Shown one piece after another: positions 8,039 through 18,500 of a stretch of DNA of 64,000 nt (the first letter of the stretch is position 1; each line of letters opens with the position of its first letter). The stretch covers positions 118,829-182,828 of the forward strand of contig NZ_QCYJ01000018.1 in NCBI RefSeq assembly GCF_003123685.1. The letters run 5' to 3'. The notes under the pieces were generated by a model. The model was not told where the DNA came from. It saw only the letters and a program-made list of their open reading frames with translations, and searched no databases. The translations under genes were made by a program, and so were the position numbers. This DNA comes from Nocardia aurea (GTDB lineage Bacteria; Actinomycetota; Actinomycetes; Mycobacteriales; Mycobacteriaceae).

Positions 8039-9061
8039 TCACGGCATGCCGACGACCACTTTCCCGAACGGATTCGCGTCGCGGTAGTACCTGTAGGCCT
8101 CGACCGCCCGCTCCAGGGGAAAGATCCGATCGAGCACCGGACGGATTCCGTGCTCGGCCATCGCCTCGTTCATCGCCTCGAACTGGGTTCGACTGCCCAC
8201 CGCGATACGCCGGATCGACAGGTAGGCGCCGCCGAACGGATTTCCGTCACCGTCGATGGGCGCGGGGCCGGGACTCGCGCCGACAAGGGTGAGCTCGGCG
8301 TTGTAGGCCCCGGACCGAACGGATTTCGGCAGCGTCGGCATGCCCACCGCGTCCACGACCCGATCGACCCCGTCACCGCCGGTCAGGCTCCGGACCCGCT
8401 GATCCCAGTCCGGATACTCCACGCTCACGATCACGTCGTCGACGCCCATCGCGCGCAGCCGTTCGGCTTTCGCCGGTGTCGAGGTGACCGCGATGACGTC
8501 CGCCCCGAACGCGCGGGCGTGTTGGATCGCGAACAACGCGACCGGTCCGGTGCCGACGACCAGCACGCGCTGCTCCGGCCGTACCGGTTCCGGGGTGGTG
8601 AGTGCCGCCCAGGCGACGACACCGGCGCAGGTCAGGGTGGCCGCCTCGGCGTCGGAGAGGTGGGCGGGCACGTGCACCACCGAATCCTGTTCCAGCACCG
8701 CGTAGGTCGCGAGCATGCCGTCGTGGTTCGCGCCGTACTGTTCGACGACGTGCGCGAGGCGCTGCGGTCCGTCGATCCAGCGCACGAAATACGACGCGGT
8801 GACCCGGTCGCCGAGTGACGCGCGAGTGACGTTGTCGCCCAGCGCTATCACCTCGCCCACGCCGTCGGAGAGCGGGACGACGCCGGGGTTCGCGGGCAGC
8901 GGGTAGGTCCCGTCCATCAGCATGAGATCGCGCCGGTTCAGCGAGGCGGCCCGAACGCGGATGACCACCTGATCCGGGCCAGGTACGGGGACAGTCTGTG
9001 GTCTCGCGATAACCCCGTCGAGTCCGCGCATCGGATCGAGGTGGTAGGAAACGGCGTTCAC
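8039..9061 (-). CDS. MDR-superfamily NAD(P)-dependent alcohol dehydrogenase / quinone oxidoreductase
   Basis: Medium-chain dehydrogenase/reductase, 340 residues. The N-terminal GroES-like domain contains VRAASLNRRDLMLMDG and GVVPLSDGVGEV; the cofactor domain has LVVGTGPVALFAIQHA and later GGDGVDRVVDAVG. The usual catalytic-zinc Cys near residue 40 is replaced in NRRDL and no four-Cys structural zinc loop is visible, so it probably works without zinc, as quinone oxidoreductases do. GTG at 9061 (VNAVSYHLDP) gives the normal first strand with GGAAG upstream. It is divergent from an XRE regulator across palindromes that could be the operator. Confidence 0.83.
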   Translation of the reverse strand: MNAVSYHLDPMRGLDGVIARPQTVPVPGPDQVVIRVRAASLNRRDLMLMDGTYPLPANPGVVPLSDGVGEVIALGDNVTRASLGDRVTASYFVRWIDGPQRLAHVVEQYGANHDGMLATYAVLEQDSVVHVPAHLSDAEAATLTCAGVVAWAALTTPEPVRPEQRVLVVGTGPVALFAIQHARAFGADVIAVTSTPAKAERLRAMGVDDVIVSVEYPDWDQRVRSLTGGDGVDRVVDAVGMPTLPKSVRSGAYNAELTLVGASPGPAPIDGDGNPFGGAYLSIRRIAVGSRTQFEAMNEAMAEHGIRPVLDRIFPLERAVEAYRYYRDANPFGKVVVGMP

Positions 9062-9120
9062 GGTGTGCCGACTTCCGGCGCTGTGTCGTTGTTCATGGCA
9101 CCGAGCTTCACGAAGGTCGT

Positions 9121-9147
9121 GCGAATTCGCGATTCCCCGCGGGGAAT
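9121..9147. promoter_or_regulatory. Adjacent palindromes in divergent promoter
   Basis: GCGAATTCGC (9121-9130) and ATTCCCCGCGGGGAAT (9132-9147) are perfect palindromes side by side between the divergent oxidoreductase and XRE-regulator genes. They are good candidates for a shared operator, presumably of the adjacent regulator. Confidence 0.5.
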
Positions 9148-9182
9148 GGCACGCGGCCCACACCGTCGGCTATCACTGAGAC

Positions 9183-9203
9183 ATGACAGCAGTGGCAATA
9201 TGA
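9183..9203 (+). other. Possible leaderless six-codon upstream ORF overlapping regulator start
   Basis: ATG at 9183 starts a six-codon frame (MTAVAI) whose TGA at 9201-9203 overlaps the regulator ATG at 9200 as ATGA. TATCAC at 9171-9176 sits 6 bases before the first ATG, a spacing suited to a leaderless transcript. The first 13 bases nearly duplicate those of the real start, so this may be a tandem duplication of the start region. Confidence 0.4.
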
Positions 9204-9985
9204 CAGCGGTGGACGAGCCGACCGCTTTCGCACGTCAGCTCAAACATTGGCGCACCCTGCGCCGGTTCAGTCAGCTGGATCTGGCGATCAGCGCCGATAC
9301 CAGTCAGCGCTACCTGAGTTTTCTCGAACAGGGCCGATCGCGCCCCGGACGGACCATGGTGGTGCGCCTGGCCGAATCACTCGGGCTGTCCCTGCGCGAA
9401 CACAACGCTCTGCTGCTCGCGGCGGGTTTCGCACCGATCTTCCCCGAGTCCACGCTGGAGACCCCGGAACTGGCGCCGATCAAGGCCGCGCTCGACCGCA
9501 TCCTGGACGGACATATGCCGTATCCGGCGGTCGTGGTGCGGCCGTACGGCATTCTGGTCGGCGCCAACGCGGCCTTCGACGTCCTCACCGAGGGCAGCGC
9601 GCCCGAACTGCTCGCACCGCCGATCAACGTGCTGCGGTTGGCGCTGCATCCGCGGGGCCTGGCACGGCGGGTGCTCAACCTGCCGGAATGGGGCAGGCAT
9701 GTCACCGAGTCGCTGCGCAACCGCGCCCTGCGCAGTCCCGACCCCGAACTCGACGCCTTCATCGCCGAATTGGAGAGCTATCTGCCCGAGGCCGATCCCG
9801 GCCCCGACCATCTCGGTTTCGCCGTCCCGCTGCGGCTGCGGTCCGACCAGGGCGAACTCCGGTTGATCACCACGGTGACCTCGTTCGCCACCGCGGTGGA
9901 TATCACCCTGTCCGAACTGCACCTGGAAGCGTTTCTCCCGGCCGACGAACACACCGCCGAGATCCTGCGCCGCCGCCGACGCTGA
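9200..9985 (+). CDS. XRE-family regulator with MmyB-like ligand-binding domain
   Basis: DNA-binding regulator of 261 residues. Residues about 10-70 form a helix-turn-helix (LKHWRTLRRFSQLDLAIS, with TSQRYLSFLEQGRSRP), followed by a PAS-like MmyB domain (PYPAVVVRPYGILVGANAAFDVL) that in related proteins binds fatty-acyl or other hydrophobic ligands. ATG at 9200 was chosen because it begins the family's usual short lead before the HTH; it overlaps a tiny upstream ORF. It is divergent from the MDR oxidoreductase, which it probably controls; regulators of this class commonly sit beside the oxidoreductase gene they regulate. Confidence 0.87.
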   Translation: MTAVDEPTAFARQLKHWRTLRRFSQLDLAISADTSQRYLSFLEQGRSRPGRTMVVRLAESLGLSLREHNALLLAAGFAPIFPESTLETPELAPIKAALDRILDGHMPYPAVVVRPYGILVGANAAFDVLTEGSAPELLAPPINVLRLALHPRGLARRVLNLPEWGRHVTESLRNRALRSPDPELDAFIAELESYLPEADPGPDHLGFAVPLRLRSDQGELRLITTVTSFATAVDITLSELHLEAFLPADEHTAEILRRRRR

Positions 9986-9990
9986 CCCGC

Positions 9991-10803
9991 CTACCTGCGG
10001 CTGGCTCGGCGGTAGCCGATGACGGCGGGTACCGCGAAGACCACGATCGCGCCGACCGACCACGCGACGGTCAGGATCAGCGGCCGCGCGAGCGGCCCAC
10101 CCAGCGACAGCGCCTTCATGGCGTCCACGGCCACCGACATGGGCTGATTGCGCACCAGCGGCTGGATCCATTCCGGGTAGGCGGGCAGCGGAACGAATCC
10201 GGTGCTGAAGAACATGAGCAGCGAACTGAGGATGGTGATGCCCTCCACCAGGCTCGCCTTCGCGGTGAAGACGGCGATGGCCGTCACCATGGTGGCGAAC
10301 GCCAGGCCGAACAGCACCGGGATCACGATGAACAGCAGCGCCGCCGCCGGACCCTGCTGGAAACGGAAGCCGAGCAGATAGCCGACGACGATCACGGCCA
10401 GCGTGCCCGCGAGGATGCGGCAGCCCTCGGCCAGGATGCGCGAGATCAGGCCGGAGGCGCGGTGTACCGGCAGCACCCAGAATCGGGCGAGCAGACCCGC
10501 GTCGCGTTCACGGCCGAGCATCACACCGCTGGCCACCGCGCCGGACAGCGCGCCGACGATGGCGACCATCGGCACCGACCCGTACAGGGCGTTCGTGCCG
10601 ACGAATTTCTCGATCTGGCCGCCGATCACGATATCGAGCATCAGCAGCAGCAGACACGGGATGATCAGGGTCTCCAGCAGCGCCACCGGATTGCGCGACC
10701 AGCGCAACAGCAGCCGCTGGGTCTGAATCGCGGTGTGCCGCAGCAGCGAGGCCGGTGCGGTTTCGGAGTTCACGGTCCGAATTCGTGCGTCGGTGTACAC
10801 CAT
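9991..10803 (-). CDS. ABC-2 type transporter permease (DrrB/DrrC-like)
   Basis: Integral membrane permease of 270 residues with about six transmembrane segments, for example TLIIPCLLLLMLDIVIGG and the C-terminal TVAWSVGAIVVFAVPAVIG. A conserved segment FMFFSTGFVPLPAYPEWIQPLVRNQPMS is typical of daunorubicin-type ABC-2 permeases (quoted in part: STGFVPLPAYPEWIQP). ATG at 10803 overlaps the stop of the upstream permease as TGATG, showing translational coupling. It is the last gene of the NRPS-ATPase-permease-permease series. With its partner and the ATPase it should export the peptide product or a toxic compound. Confidence 0.88.
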   Translation of the reverse strand: MVYTDARIRTVNSETAPASLLRHTAIQTQRLLLRWSRNPVALLETLIIPCLLLLMLDIVIGGQIEKFVGTNALYGSVPMVAIVGALSGAVASGVMLGRERDAGLLARFWVLPVHRASGLISRILAEGCRILAGTLAVIVVGYLLGFRFQQGPAAALLFIVIPVLFGLAFATMVTAIAVFTAKASLVEGITILSSLLMFFSTGFVPLPAYPEWIQPLVRNQPMSVAVDAMKALSLGGPLARPLILTVAWSVGAIVVFAVPAVIGYRRASRR

Positions 10804-11621
10804 CACGCCTTCCTCGAGCTCAGCCGGATGGCCAGTGGCAGGCACACCACGAGAATTCCGATCGCCCACAGCAGCGGCGGGCCCATGAGCGCCCAGCTCA
10901 CCTCGCCCGCGTTACCGTTCGGATCGCCCGCGAGCGCACGCAGCGCGATCGACCACTGCGATATCGGCTGGTTGCGGACGAAAGGTTCGATCCAGTCCGG
11001 GAATTGGCTCGCGGGCGCGAGTCCGGTCGACAGCATGCCGAAGATCAGCGGCGGCAGCACCAGCGCCTGGGTCGTCGCCTCGGGGCTTTTCGACACCGTG
11101 CCGATGACGTCGGCGCCCAATGTCAGCGCCACTCCGATCAGCAGGGAGAACAGCACCCAGCCGAGGGTGTACCAGGGCCCCTCGTGGAACCGGAAGCCGA
11201 TGACGTGTCCGCTCACCACCGCCGCCGCCAACGCGATGAGCAGCCGGAACAGATTGCCCGACATGCGCGCGGCCACCGGGACGAGCGACCCGATGGGCAT
11301 GGACCCGAATCGACGGTCGAGTCCGGCGACCGCGTCGGTGGCCGAGCGGAAGGCCGCGCCGATCGCGGTGAACGCGGCGGCTTGCAGGATCACCAGCGGC
11401 ATCATGAACTGCGCGTAACTGCTGAACCCGTTGCCGGAGAACATCATCACCGTCTTCAACGGGATGTAGAAGCTGGCGGTGAAGGCCGCGGGGGCCAGTA
11501 CCGAGGAGAGCACCTCGCCGGTCTTGACCGAGGGCACGACCAGTCGGGAGGTCAGCACCCACCACTGCTGGACACGGAACGGAGTGGCGCGGGAGTCGGC
11601 CAGCCAGGCCCCGGTCGTCAT
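10803..11621 (-). CDS. ABC-2 type transporter permease (DrrB/DrrC-like)
   Basis: Second ABC-2 permease of the locus, 272 residues and about six membrane segments (PLVILQAAAFTAIGAAF, LLIALAAAVVSGHVIGF, LLWAIGILVVCLPLAI). It carries the same family segment before the last helix, LSTGLAPASQFPDWIEPFV. The start at 11621 overlaps the ATPase stop (ATGA). It is related to the next permease, and the two likely form a heterodimer with the upstream ATPase. Confidence 0.87.
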   Translation of the reverse strand: MTTGAWLADSRATPFRVQQWWVLTSRLVVPSVKTGEVLSSVLAPAAFTASFYIPLKTVMMFSGNGFSSYAQFMMPLVILQAAAFTAIGAAFRSATDAVAGLDRRFGSMPIGSLVPVAARMSGNLFRLLIALAAAVVSGHVIGFRFHEGPWYTLGWVLFSLLIGVALTLGADVIGTVSKSPEATTQALVLPPLIFGMLSTGLAPASQFPDWIEPFVRNQPISQWSIALRALAGDPNGNAGEVSWALMGPPLLWAIGILVVCLPLAIRLSSRKA

Positions 11622-12586
11622 GCGACTTCCTCTTTCGTTTCCGCGAGATGACCGGTCAGCTTCAGGAAGACATCGTCGAGGGACGGGCGGCGCAACGCGA
11701 TGTCGACGAGTTCGACACCGGAGGCGTCGAGTCGGCGCAGCGCCTCGGCCAGAGTGCGGGCGCCGTCGGGGGCGGGGATCGCGATGCGGTCCGATTCCGG
11801 GGTGAGCGCGGCCCGATTGCTGTCGGGCAGCAGCGAACCCAGCGCGGCCGCGATGGCGGGCAGATCCTTCAGATCCAGCGGCACCACCTCGCAATAGCTG
11901 CCGCCGGTACGGGATTTCAGTTCGTCGGCGGTGCCCTCGGCGATGACGACACCGTGGTCGATGACGATGATCCGGTCGCACAGGGCGTCGGCCTCTTCCA
12001 GGTACTGGGTCGTCAGCAGGGTGGTGATGCCGTGTTTGCGGAACCCGGCGACCAGATCCCACACGCCCTGCCTGCTGCGCGGATCGAGTCCGGTGGTCGG
12101 TTCGTCGAGGAACACCACGTCGGGGCGGACAACGAGTCCGCACGCGATATCGATTCGCCTGCGCATACCGCCGGAGTAGGTGCCGACCCGGCGGCCCGCC
12201 GCGTTCTCCAGATCGAATTCGGCCAGCAGTTCGTCGGCGCGGGCGCGGGCGGGCTGTTTGCGCAGCCCCATGAGCCTGCCGAACATCACCAGATTCTCGT
12301 AACCGGTGAGCATGTCGTCCAGGGCGGCGAACTGCCCGGTCAACATGATGGCGCGGCGCACGGCGGCCGGATCGGCGACCACGTCGTGGCCCGCGACCGT
12401 CGCCCGGCCCTTGTCCGGGGCGATCAGCGTCGACAGGATGTTCACCGTGGTGGTCTTGCCCGCGCCGTTCGGGCCGAGGATGCCGAGCACCTCCCCCTGC
12501 GCGGCCACGAAATCCACACCGCGCAGGGCGTGTACGGCCCCGAAGGACTTCTCGATGCCTTCGACCACTACTCCGGTCTCGCTCAC
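11618..12586 (-). CDS. DrrA-type ABC transporter ATP-binding protein
   Basis: ATPase subunit of 322 residues, daunorubicin-resistance family. Walker [11 protein letters not shown] (about residues 39-48), Q-loop in [14 protein letters not shown], signature [12 protein letters not shown], Walker [14 protein letters not shown] and switch His in [15 protein letters not shown] are all intact. The C-terminal extension ([12 protein letters not shown]) is typical of the DrrA subfamily. ATG at 12586 overlaps the NRPS stop codon (ATGA), so its translation is coupled to the NRPS and the exporter is likely dedicated to the NRPS product. Confidence 0.94.
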   Translation of the reverse strand: MSETGVVVEGIEKSFGAVHALRGVDFVAAQGEVLGILGPNGAGKTTTVNILSTLIAPDKGRATVAGHDVVADPAAVRRAIMLTGQFAALDDMLTGYENLVMFGRLMGLRKQPARARADELLAEFDLENAAGRRVGTYSGGMRRRIDIACGLVVRPDVVFLDEPTTGLDPRSRQGVWDLVAGFRKHGITTLLTTQYLEEADALCDRIIVIDHGVVIAEGTADELKSRTGGSYCEVVPLDLKDLPAIAAALGSLLPDSNRAALTPESDRIAIPAPDGARTLAEALRRLDASGVELVDIALRRPSLDDVFLKLTGHLAETKEEVA

Positions 12587-15500
12587 TGCTCTGCCTCCTG
12601 TGTCTGGCGGGACTTCCGCGCCGTGAAATGCTCGTCGAGCACGCGCGCGATGATCGGCAGCACGTGTGGTGCGGTCAGTTCGTCGTGGCTGACGTCCACG
12701 TCGAAGTTGGTGATCTCCCCGGTGACGTACGGTCGCCAGCCTTGCGGGCCGAAGATGTCCGAAGTGTCGACGGTGGCACTGAAATACAGCACGTCACCGT
12801 CGAAAACCGGTCGCTGGTAACCGGTTCTGGTCCTGGCCGAGGCGTTGTAGGAACCGGCCATCCGTTCCAGGGTGTCCGCGTCGACCAGTTCCACCCCGCC
12901 CGTTCGTTCCCGGATGAGGTCGGCGGCTTCCTGGGCCGTGGCCTCCTCCGGTACGTCCTCGATGCCGAAGACCGCGCCGAAGGTACTGATGAACGCGCCC
13001 GCGGTGAGTTTCTCGATGCTGTCGCCGTCGATATCGGCGGTGTCGGCGTCGAGCAGGGCGACGATGCCGACCTCGTGACCGGCCTCGGTCAGTCGGGTGG
13101 CGATGGCGTGGGCGATGAGCCCGCCGAACGACCAGCCGAGCAGGTGGTAGGGCCCCTGCGGCTGCACGGCGAGGATCTCGCGCACGTACCGGTCCGCGAA
13201 TTCGTCGATACTGCGCGCCGACGGTTCCTTGCCGCTCAGATCCGGGGCCTGGAGACCGAAGACCGGACGGCCGGGAGCCAGCGCTTCGGCGAATCCCAGG
13301 TAGGTCCAAGCCATTCCGGACGACGGATGGACGCAGAACAGCGCCGGTTCGTCGCCGCCGGGCCGGATCGGCAGCAGGACGTCGAGTCCGAGCGCGTTCC
13401 CCGGCTGCGCCGTCGCGGCGGCCGCTTCCGCCATCGCCAGTTCTTCCTCCGCGCCCGCCCGGATCGCCTCGGGGGTGCGGGCGAAGGCCGCCGCCGCGCC
13501 GAGCGCGTCCACCCACAGGCGGGCGAGTTCGGCGACGTCGTCGTAGTCGAACAGATTCGCGGAGAATCCGAAACCGGCGGTCAGCCGGTCGCCGACCACG
13601 ACGGCGTTCACGTCGATCTCCGATTGCAGTGGGACATCGGGGTATTCGGCGGCGGGCAGCTCGCCGAGTTCGTCGGTGGGCAGCCAGCCGAGACCTTCCA
13701 ATCCCGCCGGGATATCGCCGGTCGAGTACCGGCCCAGGTAGTTGAATCCGATCCGGCCGGGCAACGCGCGCGGCAGCTGCCGGGCGGTCTCGGCGTTGAG
13801 GTAACGCAGCAGGCCGAATCCGATGCCCTTGTCCGGCACCGCGAGCAGCCGGTGCTTGGCCGCGCGGATGGCGGTGCCGAGATCGGGGCCGTCGGTGGAC
13901 GCGGCATCGATACGCACCGGGTAGACGGTGGTGAACCAACCGATGGTCCGCGAGAGGTCGGCGCCGGGCACGATCTCCTGCTGACGGCCGTGGCCTTCGA
14001 GTCGGATCAGGACGCTGTCGTCGTCGGTGGCCGCGTCCCTGCCCGCACGCCACCGGCGCACGGCGAGGGCGAGGGTGGCGAGCAAGGTGTCCTCGACCCC
14101 GCCGTGGAACAGGCCGGGCAGCGTGGTCAGCAACGCGGCGGTGACCTCTTCGGACACCTCCACCTCGATCTGACTCAGGGTGCCCGCCCGGTCGAGCGCC
14201 GGGTCCAGGTCGCGGGCGCCGAAACGCGGATCCGGTCCGTCGATCACCCCGCGCCAGTAGTCGAGTTCGGCGACCCGGGTCTCCCGGTGCGCCTCCTCGG
14301 TGAGCGCGTGCGACCAGCGACGCATGGAGGTGCCGGTATCGGTGAGCACCGGTGTGCTGCCCGCGGAAACCTGGGCCCAGGCGGCCATCAGGTCGGGAAC
14401 CAGGATCCGCCACGACACGCCGTCGACCACCAGGTGGTGGGCGATGACGATCAGGCGTCCGGCCCTGGTGCGGTCACCGGCCTCACCCACCGGATCCAGC
14501 CACAGGAATCGCAGCACCCGCCCGGCGGCCGGATCGAGCCGGTTCATCGCCGAATCCAGCTCGGTGATCGCGAATTCGCGCAGATCGACGGTATCGGCGT
14601 CGGCCGCGAATTCGACGCGGCGGATCATCGCCGCGATATCGACCGAACCGGGTTCGGCGACCTCCAGCACGTGGTCACCGTGCGGCCCGCCATTGCCCTC
14701 CGGACGTATCCGCTGGTAGAGGCGGGAACGGAGCATATCGTGCTTGTCGACCACCGCCGCGAGCGTCGCGACGAGCTGATCGTGGCGGATGCCCGCGGGC
14801 AGTTCGAGTACCGCGGTCTGGGCGAAACGGCGGTAGTCGCCGCCGCGTTCGAGCATGTAGCCGACGATGGGTGTCAACGGCATCTCGCCGACGCCGCCGC
14901 CTGGCAGTTCGTCGAGGGTGACGGCTTCGCCCGCCGCGTCCGCCGCCGTGGCGAGGGCCGCCACGGTGCGATGTTCGAAAACCTGCAACGGCGTCACCGT
15001 GACGCCCTGCGCGCGAGCCCGCGACACCAGCTGGATCGCCAGGATGCTGTCGCCGCCGAGCGCGAAGAACGAATCGTGCACGCCGACCTTGTCGCGGCCG
15101 AGCAACGCCGCGAACACCTCGGCCAGGATCTCCTCGGTGGGCGTTCCCGGCGCGACGTATTCGGTCTCCTCGGCGGCGAATACCGGTTCCGGCAACGCCT
15201 TTCGATCCAGTTTGCCGACCGCGTTGAGCGGGATCGCGTCCATGACAACGATCGAGGACGGCACCATGTACCCGGGCAGCGTGTCGGTGGCGTGGGCGCG
15301 CAACGCCGCGACGTCCAGATCTACCCCTGGCTCGTGCACGACGTAGGCCGCGAGCGCGGTGGATCCGGCCGGACCTCGGACACCGAGCGTCACCGCGAAT
15401 TCCACACCGTCGGCGCGACCGAGCACCGCGTCGATCTCGCCGAGTTCGATACGCTGACCGCGCACCTTCACCTGGAAATCGGTGCGCCCGATGTATTCGA

Positions 15501-18500
15501 GCCGCATACCGGCCGCCGTGCCCGTCGCGCGAATCCAGCGCACCAGGTCGCCGGTACGGTACATCCGCTCCCCCGGCGCGCCGTGCGGATCGGCGACGAA
15601 TCTGGCGGCGTCGAGATCGGGCCGCGCGTGATATCCGCGCGCCAGCGCGGGGCCGGTGAGATACAGCTCCCCCGCCACCCCGACCGGAACCGGCCGCAGT
15701 CGCTCGTCGAGGACGAGCACCGCCGCACCCCGGATCGGGCCGCCGATGGTCACCGGTTCACCGACCTTCAGCGGAGCCGAACCCGTTGCCCAGATGGTGA
15801 ATTCGGTGGGACCGTACAGGTTGACCATGGTGCGTCCGACCGCCCAGCGCTCCACGAGTTCCGCGCCGACCGCCTCACCGGCCACCGCGAGCACCCGCAC
15901 ACTCGACACCCGCTCCGGATCCACCGTCGCCAGCGCCGAGGGCGTGATGACCATATGGGTGACCCGCTGCGCCTCCATCAGCTCCGCGAGCGCGTCACCG
16001 CCGTAGGCCTCCGGCGGTGCGACGATCGCCGCGCCGCCCGATCCGAAGGCCATGATCGCCTCGAAGATCGAGGCGTCGAAACTCGGCGAGGCCACCTGGA
16101 GGACACGGGAATTCTCGTCCACCCGCAGCGACTCCTGTTGGGCCGCGACGAGATCGGCGAGGCCGCGATGGGAGACCGTGACGCCCTTCGGTGTTCCGGT
16201 CGACCCCGAGGTGTAGATCATCCACGCGGCATGGTCGGGGCGGATCGGGGCGCGCAGATCGCGTGAGCGCACCGTGCGTGCGTCGGCGGCCGCCCAGGTC
16301 GCGACGAAGTCGGGGTCGTCGAGTACCAGCCAGAGCGCCGAATCCGGCAGTCCCGGCCGGTGCGCGCCGACCGTGAGTCCCAGTGCCGCGCCGGAATCGG
16401 TGAGCATGTGCTCGATCCGGTCGAGCGGATGTTTCGGATCGACCGGCAGGAATGCCGCGCCCGCCTTGGCCGCCGCCCACACACCGGTCAGCAGTTCCGC
16501 GCCCCGGGTGAGTCCGAGGGCGATCACGGTCTCCGGTCCCGCGCCCGCCTCGATGAGCAGCCGGGCCAACCGGTTCGACCGCGCGTCGAGCTCGCGGTAG
16601 CTGGTGGCGACACCGTCGACCACCAGGGCCGGGCGGTCGGGATAGGCGGCCGCCGACTCCGCCAGCAGCCAGGGCAGCGGCACGGTGCCGACGGTGCGCG
16701 GGCCGCGTACCGGGACCAGCGCCGCGCGTTCGCCCGCGGCGAGGATGTCGATATCGGCGATCGTCAGATCCGGGTCGGCGACCACGGCGGCGAGCACCCG
16801 CTGCCACCGCTGCGCGAAGGCCGCGACGGTGGCCGGGTCGAACAGATCGGTGGCGTAGGTGAGTACGCCGTCGATACCGGCGACGTCCGTGCCCGAGAAA
16901 CGTTCGCGCAGGTCCAGCGCCAGATCGAATTGCGCGGCGTCGCGGTCGAGATCCTCGACCTCGATGCGCAGGCCGGGCAGTTCCAGCACCGGTTCCACGA
17001 AATTCTGCAACGACAGCGACACCTGGAAAATCGGGTGGTGTGCCGTGGACCTGGCCGGATTCAGCACCTGCACCAGTCGTTCGAACGGCACGTCGGCGTT
17101 GGCGAAGGCATCCAGATCCGAGGTTCGCACGCCCCGGAGGAATTCGCGGAATCCGGCATTCGGATCGACCGGCGTCCGCAGTGCCAGGGTGTTGACGAAC
17201 ATGCCGACCAGACCGTCGAGCGCCGCCTCGCCGCGTCCGGCCACCGCCGTACCGACGACCACGTCGTCGGTGCCGCCGAGGCGGGCGAGCAGCACGGCGA
17301 GCGCGGCGTGGATCACCATGAACAGGCTGACATCGGTGGCGGTGGCGAGTTCGGCCATGCCTCGGTGCAGCGCCGGATCGACGGTGAACGCCACGTCGGC
17401 GCTGCGCATGGACTGTACCGCCGGACGCGGGCGATCGCCGGGCAGTTCCAGCAGATCCGGTGCGCCGGTGAGAGATTCGGTCCAGTGTTCGATCTGGCGC
17501 GCCGCCAGCGACTCCGGATCGGATTCCGCGCCGAGCAGTTCCCGGTGCCACAGCGCGAAATCGGCGTATTGCACCGGCAGCGCGGGCATTTCGGCTTCGA
17601 CGCCCATAGCCCGGGCGGCGTAGGCGGTCATGAGGTCGGTGGCGAGCGGGGCCATGGATGTGCCGTCGGCGCTGATGTGGTGGACGACCAAGACCACCAC
17701 ATGCACGGGGGCTCCCGACACGTCGTCCCCGGCGTCGTGGACACGGAACAGTCCGACCCGCAACGGCGGTTCGGTGGCGAGGTCGAATCCGACGCCCGCC
17801 AGTTCCGCGATCCGCGCACGCAGGGCGGCCGAACCGTCGGCGTCCACCGAGCGCAGGACCGGTGCGGCCACCTCGACACCGACCACGACCTGACGCGGCC
17901 CGTCGGCGTCGGCGGGGTACATGGTCCGCAGACTCTCGTGCCTGGCGACCACGTCGGACAACGCCAGTCTCATGGCGTCGACGTCCAGGTCACCGGTCAG
18001 GCGCAGCGCGACCGCGATGTTGTAGGCGGGCGAACCGGGATCGAGCTGGTTGAGCACCCACATCCGCTGCTGCGCGGGTGAGAGCGGGATGCGGTCGGGC
18101 CGGATCCGTGGCGCGAGGCCGAAGCGGGCCCGCGCCCCCGCGCCCGCGGGGACGACACGGGCCGCCAGCTGGGCGACGGTCGGGGCGTCGAACAGATCGC
18201 GCAGGGCGATCGTCGAGCCGAGCGCCGCGTTGATCCTGGCGATCACCCGGGTGGCGCTGAGCGAGTTGCCGCCCAGTTCGAAGAAGGAATGGTCGACGCT
18301 GACCCGTTCGGCGTCGAGCACCTCGGCGAATACCTCGGCGACGGCGTGTTCGACGGGGGTGCGCGGCGCCAGGTAGCGGCGCTGAAAACTCTCGAAGTCC
18401 GGCATCGGCAGGGCCTTGCGGTCCAATTTGCCGACCGGGGTGAGCGGAACGTCGTCGAGCACGATGAGGTATCCCGGCACCATGTATCCGGGCAGCGCGC

